Source: Nocardiopsis endophytica (lineage in GTDB: Bacteria > Actinomycetota > Actinomycetes > Streptosporangiales > Streptosporangiaceae). Taken from it: a stretch of DNA of 64,000 nucleotides. A program made the translations under genes and the position numbers. Shown here in pieces: positions 54,165 through 62,911 of this stretch (position 1 is its first letter; each line of letters opens with the position of its first letter). The notes under the pieces are model-generated. The model was not told where the DNA came from and did not search any database. It was given only the letters and a program-made list of their open reading frames with translations. The DNA is taken from positions 1-64,000 of the forward strand of contig NZ_JAQFWQ010000022.1 in NCBI RefSeq assembly GCF_027706725.1, given 5' to 3'.

Positions 54165-55010
54165 ATGAGCAAGGCCCTTGTGCTCGGCGGCGGAGGCATC
54201 ACCGGGATCGCCTGGGAGATCGGCATCCTCACCTGGCTCCAGGAGGCCGGGCTGGACCTCACCGGCGCCGACCTCGTCGTCGGTACCTCCGCCGGCTCGG
54301 TCGTCGGCGCGCAGATCACCTCCGGCATGCCGCTCGCCAAGCTCTACGACCGCCAGCTCGCGCCCCCGGATGGGGAGGCGGCCGCCCACCTGTCCCGTGT
54401 GGGCCTGCTCCGCCTCGTGTCGGCCTACGTGACCGAGCGCGACCCCGACCGGGCACGGGCCCGCATCGGCCGCGCCGCCCACCGCAGCGCGATCCGCCGC
54501 CCGAACGCCTCCGTCGCCGACCGCCGCGCCGTCGTCGCGGGGCGCCTCGTCTCCCACGACTGGCCAGAGACCGACCTGCGCGTCACCGCCGTCGACGTGC
54601 ACACCGGACGCCGCAAGGTGTTCGACCGGAACAGCGGGGTGCCCATCGTCGACGCGGTCGCCGCGAGCTGCGCGGTGCCGGGCGTGTGGCCGCCGGTGCC
54701 GGTCGGCGGGTCGGTCTACATGGACGGCGGCGTGTACTCGACGGCCAACATCGACCTTGCGGCCGGGTACGACCGCGTGGTCGTCCTCGCCCCCATCGCG
54801 CACGGGATGGGGCCGCTGCCCGGCCCCGCCGCCCAGCTCGACGGCCTTCCCGGTGAGCCCAGGAGCGTCCTGGTCACGCCGGACAAGGAGGCGCTGGCGG
54901 CGTTCGGCGGCAACGTGCTGGACCCGAGGTTCCGCGCGCCCGCCGCGCGCGCGGGCCGGACCCAGGCGCCGGACGTCCTGCGCGTGGTCGGCGACGTGTG
55001 GGAGGGCTGA
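54165..55010 (+). CDS. Patatin-like phospholipase
   Basis: The 281-residue protein has all patatin hydrolase marks: oxyanion GGGGITG (8-14), nucleophile elbow GTSAGS (about 40-45) and the catalytic Asp in DGGVYST (about 186-192). Patatins use a Ser-Asp dyad to cleave acyl chains from lipids. No signal peptide or membrane helix, so it is cytosolic. GAGGAGG precedes the ATG. The 62-bp palindrome follows 31 bp after the stop. Confidence 0.9.
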   Translation: MSKALVLGGGGITGIAWEIGILTWLQEAGLDLTGADLVVGTSAGSVVGAQITSGMPLAKLYDRQLAPPDGEAAAHLSRVGLLRLVSAYVTERDPDRARARIGRAAHRSAIRRPNASVADRRAVVAGRLVSHDWPETDLRVTAVDVHTGRRKVFDRNSGVPIVDAVAASCAVPGVWPPVPVGGSVYMDGGVYSTANIDLAAGYDRVVVLAPIAHGMGPLPGPAAQLDGLPGEPRSVLVTPDKEALAAFGGNVLDPRFRAPAARAGRTQAPDVLRVVGDVWEG

Positions 55011-55041
55011 CCGCCCGCGCGGATAGGCGGGTGCACTCCGC

Positions 55042-55103
55042 GTTGATCTCGGGAGAAACGACGCTACCGGGCCGCTTTTAGGGGCGCTTTTCCCGAGATC
55101 AAC
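55042..55103 (-). repeat. 62-bp palindromic intergenic element, copy 3 (inverted)
   Basis: Read on the minus strand it matches copy 1 almost throughout, with 13-bp perfect arms and the same CGCCCCTAAAAGCGGCCC core. It lies between the convergent stops at 55010 and 55119, as copy 2 does. Confidence 0.9.
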
Positions 55104-55118
55104 GCCGGAGGGGCGGGC

Positions 55119-56180
55119 TCAGTCCCCGGCCCGCCCCAGGGCCGCGTAGTGGCAGGCCACCCTCGCCGGGCCGCTGCCGGACAGCACCCCCGGGTCCTGC
55201 GTCCTGCAGGCGTCGGCCACGCCCGCGCGCTCCGCCTCGCCCGAGGCCAGGACCGGGCACCGGGCGTGGAACCGGCACCCGCCCGGGATCCTCGTCGGGT
55301 CCGGCGGCTCGCCCGCGAGGACCTGGGGCTCCTGGGCACCGGACTCCGGAAGCACCGACATCAGCGCCTGCGTGTAGGGGTGCCGCGGCTCCGCCAGCAC
55401 CTCCTCCACCGGGCCCGCCTCGACCACCCGGCCCAGGTACATCACCGCCACCCGGTCGGCGATGTTCCACGCCATGCCCAGGTCGTGCGTGACCACCAGC
55501 GCCGACAGCCCCAGGTCCGCGCGCAGGTCCAGCAGCAGCCGCAGGATCTCCCCGCGCACCGAGGCGTCCAGGGAGGCCACCGGCTCGTCGGCGACCAGCG
55601 CCTCGGGCTCCAGCACCAGCGCCCCGGCGATCACCACCCGCTGGCGCTGGCCGCCCGACAGCTCGTGCGGGTAGCGCAGGTAGAACCGCTCCGGCGGGCG
55701 CAGACCCGCCCGGGACAGCGCGTCGGCCACCCGGCGCTCCTCGTCGGCGGTCGCCCCCTCGTGGATGCGCAGCCCCTCGGCGACCGCGTCGTAGACCGTG
55801 TGCCGGGGGTTGAGCGAGCCCGCCGGGTCCTGCTGCACGAGCTGCACCCGGTGCCGGTAGCCCTTGAGCGCCCGCGCGCCGTATGCCAGCGGCCGCCCCT
55901 CGAACAGCACCCGGCCGGCGGTGGGCCGCTCCAGCCCGAGCAGGGTGCGCGCCAGCGTGGTCTTGCCGCACCCGGACTCGCCGACCAGCGCCAGGATCTC
56001 CCCGGCGTGCAGGTCCAGGTCGACCCCGTCGACCGCGCGGGCGGTGCCCCGCCCGCCGCGCCCGGTGAACTCCACGCTCAGGCCGGAGGCGCTGAGCAGC
56101 GGCTCCCCCTGGGCGCGGGCGCCGTCGGCCGCGCCCTCCGGGCCGTCCTGCGGGGCGCTCCTCTGCAGTTCGGCGGTCAT
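55119..56180 (-). CDS. Peptide/nickel-type ABC transporter ATP-binding protein (OppF/DppF)
   Basis: The 353-residue ATPase has Walker A GESGCGKTT, signature LSGGQRQRVVIAG, an EALVADEPVASLDASV Walker B and an OppF-like C-terminus with the Cys cluster (GGCRFHARCPV, DACRTQ, VACHY) that can bind an iron-sulfur cluster. It is the last gene of a five-gene importer and overlaps the OppD stop by 4 bp. Confidence 0.9.
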   Translation of the reverse strand: MTAELQRSAPQDGPEGAADGARAQGEPLLSASGLSVEFTGRGGRGTARAVDGVDLDLHAGEILALVGESGCGKTTLARTLLGLERPTAGRVLFEGRPLAYGARALKGYRHRVQLVQQDPAGSLNPRHTVYDAVAEGLRIHEGATADEERRVADALSRAGLRPPERFYLRYPHELSGGQRQRVVIAGALVLEPEALVADEPVASLDASVRGEILRLLLDLRADLGLSALVVTHDLGMAWNIADRVAVMYLGRVVEAGPVEEVLAEPRHPYTQALMSVLPESGAQEPQVLAGEPPDPTRIPGGCRFHARCPVLASGEAERAGVADACRTQDPGVLSGSGPARVACHYAALGRAGD

Positions 56181-57220
56181 ACGGCCTCCTCCAGCACCTT
56201 GACGCAGGCGGCGCGGCGGCCGCCGTCCCCGGCCGACCACAGGTCCGGGTCGGTGGCGGCGCACCGCTCCTCGGCCACCGCGCAGCGCGGCCGGAACGAG
56301 CACCCCTCGGGCAGCGCCGCCGGGTCGGGCGGGTCGCCGGGCAGCCCGCGCGGCGCCATCCGCGACCCCGGGTCGCCCACGCGGGGGAAGGCGGCGCTGA
56401 GCGCGGCGGCGTAGGGGTGCCGGGCGGCGGCGACCACCTCGGCGGCCGGCCCCTCCTCGACCACCCGGCCGGCGTACATCACCGCCAGCCGGTCGCAGGT
56501 GTCGGCCAGCACCGACAGGTCGTGGCTGATCATCACCAGGCCGATGCCGCTGCCCGCCACCAGGTCGTCGATCAGCCGCAGGATCTGCGCCTGCACCATC
56601 ACGTCCAGGGCGGTGGTGGGCTCGTCGGCGATGATCAGCCGGGGCTCGCAGGCCAGCGCCATCGCGATCATCACCCGCTGCCGCTGCCCTCCGGACAACT
56701 CGTGCGGGTAGGAGCGGGCCCGCCAGCGCGGCAGCCCCACGCTCTCCAGCAGCTCGCCGACGCGGGCCCCGGTCCGGCCGGGCGGGACGGTCCCGTGCAG
56801 CAGCATGGGTTCGGCGATCTGGTCGCCGACGCGGCGCACCGCGTTCAGGGCGTGCATGGCGCCCTGGAAGACGATGGAGGCGCCGGCCCAGCGCACCGCC
56901 CGCAGGCGCCCCCAGCGCATGGCCGTGACGTCCTCCCCCTCCAGCAGCACGGAGCCGCCCACCCGCGCCGACTTGGGCAGCAGGCGCAGCAGGGCGAGGG
57001 CGACGGTGGACTTGCCGCACCCCGACTCCCCGGCCACGCCCAGCTTGCTGCCGGCCTCCAGGGTGAACGACACCCCGCGCACGGCGGGCACCCGCCCTCC
57101 GGCGGTGCGGTAGTCCACCCGGAGGTCCTCGACCCGCAGGAGCGGTTCCGCTCCCGTCCCTTGAGGCCCGTCGGGCGCTCGCGCCCCGTCGGGCACCCGT
57201 GCCCCGTCGTCCGTACTCAC
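56177..57220 (-). CDS. Peptide/nickel-type ABC transporter ATP-binding protein (OppD/DppD)
   Basis: The 347-residue ATPase has Walker A GESGCGKSTV, signature LSGGQRQRVMIAM, Walker B LIIADEPTTALD and the C-terminal Cys segment EGCSFRPRCAVAEERC. It works as a heterodimer with the OppF-like protein. The GTG start (57220) overlaps the upstream permease stop as GTGA. Substrate may be peptides, nickel chelates or opines. Confidence 0.9.
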   Translation of the reverse strand: MSTDDGARVPDGARAPDGPQGTGAEPLLRVEDLRVDYRTAGGRVPAVRGVSFTLEAGSKLGVAGESGCGKSTVALALLRLLPKSARVGGSVLLEGEDVTAMRWGRLRAVRWAGASIVFQGAMHALNAVRRVGDQIAEPMLLHGTVPPGRTGARVGELLESVGLPRWRARSYPHELSGGQRQRVMIAMALACEPRLIIADEPTTALDVMVQAQILRLIDDLVAGSGIGLVMISHDLSVLADTCDRLAVMYAGRVVEEGPAAEVVAAARHPYAAALSAAFPRVGDPGSRMAPRGLPGDPPDPAALPEGCSFRPRCAVAEERCAATDPDLWSAGDGGRRAACVKVLEEAV

Positions 57221-58122
57221 CGGCGCTCCCTCAGCCTGGGGTTGAACACGCCCTCCAGCGCCCGCCCGCACAGGGTGAACGAGAGCGCGACCAGCGCGAT
57301 GGCCAGGCCCGGCGGGACCATGTACCACCAGATGCCGGAGCTGATCGCCCCGGCGCTGCGGGCGTCCTGCAGGATGCCGCCCCAGGAGATCGTCGACGGG
57401 TCGCCCAGGCCCAGGAAGGACAGGGTCGACTCCATCACGATCGCCTCGGCGACCAGCAGCGTGGTCTGGGCGAGCACCACCGGCATGACGTTGGGCAGCA
57501 CGTGCCGCTTCATCACGTGCAGGTGGCCGCCGCCCAGCGCGCGGGCCCGCTCGATGAACGGGCGCGCCTCCACCGACAGGGTCTGGGCGCGCACCACGCG
57601 CGCCGTGGCGGGCCAGGCGGTCACACCGATGGCGACGATGATGGTCAGGGTGCTGCGCTCCAGGACCGCGGCCAGGGCGACCGCCACCACCAGGGACGGC
57701 AGCACCAGGAACCAGTCGGTGACGCGCATGAGCACGTCGGAGGGCCAGCCGCCGAAGTGCCCGGCGATGATGCCGATGACCGTGCCCAGGGCCACCGACA
57801 CGAACGCCGCCAGGAACCCCACGGTCAGCGAGATCCGCGCGCCCCACAGCACCATCGCCAGCACCGACCGCCCGAAGGCGTCGGTGCCCAGCCAGAACTC
57901 GCCGCTGGGCGGCTCGAACCGCCCGCCGGGGCCGCCGGTGACCGCCAGCTCGCCGGCGTCGATGAACAGCGGCGCGCACAGCGCCGTCAGGGCGGCCGCC
58001 GCGAGCGCCGCCAGCCCGAACAGGCCCGCGCGGTTCTGGGCGTAGGTGCGGGCGAACTCCCCCCAGGCCGCGCGCCGCCGCGCCCACAGCAGCGCGCGCC
58101 GCGAGGGCGCCGGGGCGCTCAC
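57217..58122 (-). CDS. Peptide/nickel-type ABC transporter permease (OppC/DppC)
   Basis: The 301-residue permease has an N-terminal OppC-N segment (RTYAQNRAGLFGLAALA), about six membrane helices and the EAA-loop region ARPFIERARALGGGHLHVM that docks to the ATPases. The WLGTDAFGRSVLAMVLWGAR segment is diagnostic of DppC proteins. GTG start overlapping the OppB stop. Confidence 0.9.
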   Translation of the reverse strand: MSAPAPSRRALLWARRRAAWGEFARTYAQNRAGLFGLAALAAAALTALCAPLFIDAGELAVTGGPGGRFEPPSGEFWLGTDAFGRSVLAMVLWGARISLTVGFLAAFVSVALGTVIGIIAGHFGGWPSDVLMRVTDWFLVLPSLVVAVALAAVLERSTLTIIVAIGVTAWPATARVVRAQTLSVEARPFIERARALGGGHLHVMKRHVLPNVMPVVLAQTTLLVAEAIVMESTLSFLGLGDPSTISWGGILQDARSAGAISSGIWWYMVPPGLAIALVALSFTLCGRALEGVFNPRLRERR

Positions 58123-59201
58123 GTGCGCACCCGCGGGTCGAGCAGCGGGTACACCAGGTCGGCCAGCAGGTTCATGATGATCACCGCGCTCGCGAACAGG
58201 ACGAACAGCGCCTGGACCAGCGGGAGGTCGGGCACCCGCAGGCCGGAGTAGAACAGCGACCCCAGCCCGGGCCAGGCGAAGACGGTCTCGATGAGGATGA
58301 CGCCGCCCATCACCCGCCCCAGGTTGAGGAAGATGAGGGTGACGGTGGGCAGCAGGGCGTTGGGCACCGCGTGGCGGCGCAGCACCAGGGAGTCGCGCAG
58401 CCCCTTGGCGCGGGCCGTGGTCAGGTAGTCCGCGCCCATCTCGTCCAGCACCGAGGAGCGCATGATGAGCAGGTACTGGGCGTAGACGACGGCGACCATG
58501 GTGGCCACCGGCAGCACCATGTGGTGGGCCACGTCCACAGCCGAGTCGAACCCGCCCTCCACCCCGGGGGTGGACATGCCCGAGGTGGGGAACAGGCCGG
58601 GCAGCCACCCGGCGCCCGAGGCCAGCACCACGATGAGCAGCAGCCCCAGCCAGAAGGAGGGCACCGACCACAGGGTGAGCGCCACGGCGGTGGTGGCGCG
58701 GTCCCCGGCCGAGCCGCGGCGCCAGGCGGCCCGGGTGCCCAGGACCAGCCCGAGCAGGGCGGCCACGACGGTCCCGGTCCCGGCGAGCAGCACGGTGGGG
58801 CCGATCCGCTCGGCGATGAGCTCGGCGACCGGCACCCGGTACTGGTAAGAGGTGCCGAAGTCGAACCGCAGGAGGCCCACACAGTAGTCGGCGAACTGCT
58901 GCCAGAGGGGCTTGTCCAGTCCGAACTGGGCGCGCAGCTCCTCCAGCTGCTCCACCGAGACCTCGCGGCCCTCGGTCATCGCCCGGACCGGGTCGCCGGG
59001 CAGGATGCGGAACAGGAAGAAGCTGGTGACCATCACGGCGAGCAGGGAGACCGCGGCGGTGAGCAGGCGGCCGCCCAGATAGCGCAGGACGCGGGCGGCG
59101 CGGGAGGGACCGCCGGGCGCGGTGCCGGGGCCGGGTGCGCCCGGTTCCTCGGGCGGCGCCGCCGCGGCGGTCGCTGGTCGGGTCAACGCGGGCCCCTTCA
59201 C
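58119..59201 (-). CDS. Peptide/nickel-type ABC transporter permease (OppB/DppB)
   Basis: The 360-residue permease has an Ala/Pro-rich N-terminal extension of about 38 residues, a first helix around LLTAAVSLLAVMVTSFFL, the RILPGDPVRAMTEGR DppB signature, and the EAA loop MGADYLTTARAKGLRDS. It is the first membrane gene after the binding protein, separated by a hairpin. The GTG at 59201 is used; a start inside the extension is possible. Confidence 0.9.
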   Translation of the reverse strand: MKGPALTRPATAAAAPPEEPGAPGPGTAPGGPSRAARVLRYLGGRLLTAAVSLLAVMVTSFFLFRILPGDPVRAMTEGREVSVEQLEELRAQFGLDKPLWQQFADYCVGLLRFDFGTSYQYRVPVAELIAERIGPTVLLAGTGTVVAALLGLVLGTRAAWRRGSAGDRATTAVALTLWSVPSFWLGLLLIVVLASGAGWLPGLFPTSGMSTPGVEGGFDSAVDVAHHMVLPVATMVAVVYAQYLLIMRSSVLDEMGADYLTTARAKGLRDSLVLRRHAVPNALLPTVTLIFLNLGRVMGGVILIETVFAWPGLGSLFYSGLRVPDLPLVQALFVLFASAVIIMNLLADLVYPLLDPRVRT

Positions 59202-59245
59202 TGGTCGGCGGGTCGGAGCGGACGGGTCGGGGTCGGGCGGCGGGT

Positions 59246-59279
59246 GCCCGGGGGCGGCGCGCGGCCGCCGCCCCCGGGC
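59246..59279 (-). terminator. Hairpin between binding protein and permeases
   Basis: GCCCGGGGGCGGC pairs perfectly with GCCGCCCCCGGGC around an 8-nt loop in the only sizeable gap of the operon. It may partly terminate transcription or stabilise the upstream mRNA, giving more binding protein than permease. Confidence 0.6.
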
Positions 59280-59298
59280 CCGGGTCAGGGGCGGGCGC

Positions 59299-61173
59299 TC
59301 ACTCCCGGTCCTCGGCGGTGGCCGTGCGGCGGCGCCACACCAGGAAGCCGATCGCCCCGGCGACCACCACGACGGCCCCGGCGATCCCGGCGATCATGCC
59401 GCCGGACAGCGAGCCTCCGCCCTGGCCGCCCTCGGCGGGCACGGCCGTGGAGAAGCTCCAGTGGCCGTCCTGGCCGAACAGGTTGCCGCCCGGGTCGGGC
59501 TGGACCTGCGTGGAGGAGATCTGGTCGGAGCGGTAGGCCTCCATGGTGTTGGCGTAGGTCACCACGTTGACCACGGCCTCCTCGTAGAGGATCTGCTGCA
59601 TGTCCTTGACGTACTCGGCCCGCTGGTCGGGGTCGTCCCAGGCGGCGAGCTGCTTGTCGTAGAGCTCGTCGTACTGCTCGTCGCAGAAGTAGGCGTCGCC
59701 GCGCATGGTGCCCGGCTCCTCGGGCAGCGCGTCGCAGGTGTGGATGCCCAGCACGTAGTCGGGGTCGGGGTTGACCGACCAGCCGGTCCAGATGAGGTCG
59801 TACTCGGCGTCGTAGAGGGCGTCGCTGAGCACGCCGGGGTCGACGGTCTGGTTGTCCACCTCGATGCCGATGTCGGCCAGCCGCTCGACGAAGATCTTGC
59901 CCATGGCGACGTAGTCGGGGCGGTCGTTGTGGACGTGCATGCGCAGTTCGAGCCGGTCGCCGTCGGGCGAGACGCGGATGCCGTCGTCGCCCTCCTTGTA
60001 CCCGGCCTCGTCGAGCATCTCGTTGGCGGCGTCGACGTCGAAGTCCAGGCGCTCCTCCTCCGAGGGCTCCCAGTAGTACCGGTCGTAGCGCGCGGGGATG
60101 TAGCCCTCGGCGGGCTCGGCGTAGCCGCCGTAGACCTTCTCGACCAGCTCGTCCTTGTCGATGGCCCGCATGATGGCCTGGCGCAGGGTCTTGTCCTCCA
60201 GCGCCGGGTGCCCGTCGCCGAACTCCTCGCCGTCCTGGGTCTCGGCGCCCGGGTTGATGGTGAAGCCCTGGAACCGCTTGCCGGTGGCGTTGTTGACGCT
60301 GATGCCCTCCTGGCCCTCCAGGGAGTCGGCCTGGGCGGGGGTCAGCCCGGCGACCATCGACACCTCGCCCTTGCGCAGGGCCTCCACCTCGGCGTCCTTG
60401 TCGGCGAAGTAGCGGAAGACCAGGTTCTCGAACTCGGGCGCGCCGCGCCAGTAGTCGGGGTTGGCCTCCAGGGTGATGGACTGGTTGGGCTCGTGGCCGG
60501 TGATGGTGAAGGGGCCGCTGCCCACGATGGGGAAGTCCTCGTTGGTGAAGTCGCCGAAGTCGTCGACCCCGGACCACACGTGCTCGGGGACGATGGGCGC
60601 GTCCAGGGAGAGCATGGTGGCCTGCGGCTCTTCGAGCTCGATGCGCAGGGTGGAGTCGTCGACGGCGGTGACCGTCTCGAAGTTGGCCACCGCGTTGCCG
60701 TTGGCGGTGGCGGCCTCCTCGTCCTCCATCATCGCGTTGTAGGTGAAGGCCGGGTCCTCGGCGGTGACGGGCTCGCCGTCGCTCCAGGTCATCCCCTCGC
60801 GGATGGTGAAGGTCCAGGTGAGGCCGTCCTCGGAGGTCTCCCAGGACTCGGCGACGGCGCCGGTGGGCTCGTTGGTCTCGGCGTCGTAGGCGACCAGCGG
60901 CTCGTAGACGGCCTTGTGGATGCTGGTGGAGATGAGCAGCTGGGCCAGGAACGGGTTGAGGGTGTCCACGGGCTGGGAGATGGCCACGGTCAGGGTGTCG
61001 CCCTCGGGGGAGGCGGCCTCGGCCGCGGCGGGTGCGGCCGCGCCCGCGGCCAGGGCCAGCGCGGCCGCGGCGGCGGCGCCGCGCAGGGCGCCCGGGTGCG
61101 CACGGCCGGGGCCCACGGGCCGCCGGGAGGGTCTGGGGGACCGGGTCGAAAACGGGGGAAAGGCGGTGGGCAT
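59299..61173 (-). CDS. ABC transporter solute-binding protein (family 5) with C-terminal anchor
   Basis: The 624-residue protein is a cluster C (family 5) binding protein: TLTVAISQPVDTLNPF at the mature start, TFTIREGMTWSDGEPVTAED, VGSGPFTITGHEPN and LRQAIMRAIDKDELV are typical. The signal peptide lacks a lipobox Cys; instead the C-terminus has a Gly-rich spacer, a membrane helix (about 592-613) and the tail WRRRTATAEDRE. It is thus anchored by its C-terminus, without an LPXTG motif. Substrate: probably peptides or metal chelates. GAGGGG precedes the ATG at 61173. Confidence 0.9.
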   Translation of the reverse strand: MPTAFPPFSTRSPRPSRRPVGPGRAHPGALRGAAAAAALALAAGAAAPAAAEAASPEGDTLTVAISQPVDTLNPFLAQLLISTSIHKAVYEPLVAYDAETNEPTGAVAESWETSEDGLTWTFTIREGMTWSDGEPVTAEDPAFTYNAMMEDEEAATANGNAVANFETVTAVDDSTLRIELEEPQATMLSLDAPIVPEHVWSGVDDFGDFTNEDFPIVGSGPFTITGHEPNQSITLEANPDYWRGAPEFENLVFRYFADKDAEVEALRKGEVSMVAGLTPAQADSLEGQEGISVNNATGKRFQGFTINPGAETQDGEEFGDGHPALEDKTLRQAIMRAIDKDELVEKVYGGYAEPAEGYIPARYDRYYWEPSEEERLDFDVDAANEMLDEAGYKEGDDGIRVSPDGDRLELRMHVHNDRPDYVAMGKIFVERLADIGIEVDNQTVDPGVLSDALYDAEYDLIWTGWSVNPDPDYVLGIHTCDALPEEPGTMRGDAYFCDEQYDELYDKQLAAWDDPDQRAEYVKDMQQILYEEAVVNVVTYANTMEAYRSDQISSTQVQPDPGGNLFGQDGHWSFSTAVPAEGGQGGGSLSGGMIAGIAGAVVVVAGAIGFLVWRRRTATAEDRE

Positions 61174-61427
61174 GGTCGGCGACCCCTCTTCACGCTGGGA
61201 AAACGGGGGGACCTCGAACCGGCGGCCGGTTGTTGGTTGTCTACCAGCGTGCACAGAAAAGCGTCAACGACTTACACCCTGACCGTCACAGGATGTTCAC
61301 GATCTTCCGCTCGCGGTGCCCGCCTCCCGGTCGGGCACCATTTTCGGATCGGGGGAAACCGTGCGCCGAAACCACCTTTTCCGGGCCGATTCGCCATGAA
61401 TGACCGGGGCCGCTAGCGTTGCCGCAC

Positions 61428-62141
61428 ATGATGGGGCACTCTCACGCGCTCAGCGGCGCGGTCGGCTGGATGGCACTGGTTCCCGTTCTGGACGGGACCG
61501 AGGTGCTGGGGATCACCTTCCACATGGGTCCCGGAGAGATCATCGCGGGCGCCCTGGTGTGCGCCGGGTCCGCGCTCATCCCCGACCTGGACCACAAGAG
61601 CGCCACCATCACCCAGACCTACGGAATCGTGACCAAGACCCTGGGCGCCTTTCTGAACTGGGCGTTCGGCGGCCACCGCAACGGCACCCATTCGCTGCTG
61701 TTCGCGCTGATCATGGGGGCGATCGCGCAGGGGACGTCGCTGTGGTCGGAGATGGCCGCGCAGATCTTCGTGTTCCTGCTGATCGGCATCGCCTTCAACG
61801 GCCTGGGCTTCGGCATGGACAAGAACCGGACCGCCTCGGGCGTCATCAACGCCATGGTCACCGCCGGGATCACACTGGCCCTGTACAGCGCGGGCACCGA
61901 CTACACGTGGCTGGGCGCGGCGGTGGCCCTGGGCTGCCTGCTGCACTTCGCCGGGGACATCGCCACCCACATGGGGGTGCCGCTGCTGTGGCCGTTCTCC
62001 GGCTACCGGGTGGGGCAGAACATCGGCTTCAAGACCGACGGCAAGGTCGAGCGCAACGTCGTCACGCCCGCGCTGACCATCGCGGTCGTGCTGTACGGGT
62101 TCTACCTGTTCGACTGGCCGGAGCTGCTCCCGCGCTCCTGA
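61428..62141 (+). CDS. YdjM-like metal-dependent membrane hydrolase (DUF457)
   Basis: The 237-residue protein has the YdjM/DUF457 pattern: HSHALSGAVGW near the N-terminus, SALIPDLDHKSATI, GGHRNGTHSLLFAL and DIATHMGVPLLWPF, giving conserved His and Asp residues between about six membrane helices. The family is annotated as membrane-bound metal-dependent hydrolases; the substrate is unknown. The ATG at 61428 (or 61431) fits the family better than TTG at 61419. Confidence 0.85.
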   Translation: MMGHSHALSGAVGWMALVPVLDGTEVLGITFHMGPGEIIAGALVCAGSALIPDLDHKSATITQTYGIVTKTLGAFLNWAFGGHRNGTHSLLFALIMGAIAQGTSLWSEMAAQIFVFLLIGIAFNGLGFGMDKNRTASGVINAMVTAGITLALYSAGTDYTWLGAAVALGCLLHFAGDIATHMGVPLLWPFSGYRVGQNIGFKTDGKVERNVVTPALTIAVVLYGFYLFDWPELLPRS

Positions 62142-62157
62142 GGGGCCGCCGGATAGC

Positions 62158-62832
62158 ATGGCGGCCGTGACGCGAACCACGGAGTCCCTCACCCCTGAAC
62201 TGTACGAATACCTGGTGGCGCACAGCGCCCCGGTCGACCCGGTACTGCGCGACCTCGCCGATGAGACGGCGCGCCTGTTCCCCGACAGCGTCGGCATGCA
62301 GATCGGCCCCGAGCAGGGCACCTTCATGACGATGATGGCCCGCACCCTCCGCGCCCGCGACGCGGTGGAGGTCGGCACGTTCACCGGCTACTCCTCCATC
62401 TGCCTCGCGCGCGGGCTGGACTCGCGCAACGGCTCCCTGCTGGCGTGCGACGTCAGCGAGGAGTGGACCGACGTCGCCCGCCGCTACTGGGACCTGGCCG
62501 GCGTGGCCGACCGGATCGAACTGCGGCTGGGCCCCGCGCTGGAGACGCTGCAGGCCCTCCCCGCCGCGCGCGCCTTCGACCTGGCGTTCATCGACGCCGA
62601 CAAGACGGGCTATGTGGGCTACTGGGAGGAGCTGGTGCCGCGGATGCGGCCGGGCGGCATCATCCTGGTCGACAACACCCTCTCGCACGGCCGGGTGGTG
62701 GACCCCGCCGAGGACGCCCCCGCGGTGCAGGGCATCCGCGACTTCAACGACACGGCCCTGGCCGACGAGCGCACCGACGTGGTGATGCTGCCCATCGGCG
62801 ACGGCCTGACCATGGCCCGCAAGAAGGACTGA
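62158..62832 (+). CDS. Class I SAM-dependent O-methyltransferase
   Basis: The 224-residue protein is of the CCoAOMT/COG4122 type: VEVGTFTGYSSICLARGL (SAM-binding motif I, about 71-88), LLACDVSEEW, FDLAFIDADKTGYVGYWE (metal-binding Asp) and GGIILVDNTLSHG. These enzymes use Mg to methylate catechol-like hydroxyls. It lies 16 bp after the YdjM-like gene and is probably co-transcribed. A GTG at 62167 is an alternative start. Confidence 0.9.
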   Translation: MAAVTRTTESLTPELYEYLVAHSAPVDPVLRDLADETARLFPDSVGMQIGPEQGTFMTMMARTLRARDAVEVGTFTGYSSICLARGLDSRNGSLLACDVSEEWTDVARRYWDLAGVADRIELRLGPALETLQALPAARAFDLAFIDADKTGYVGYWEELVPRMRPGGIILVDNTLSHGRVVDPAEDAPAVQGIRDFNDTALADERTDVVMLPIGDGLTMARKKD

Positions 62833-62911
62833 CCGCCTCCGGGGACCGGTCCTCCACAGGATCGGCACTGCACCCCCGCACCGGTGGCCGCCTGCAGTAC
62901 GCTCCCGGAAC

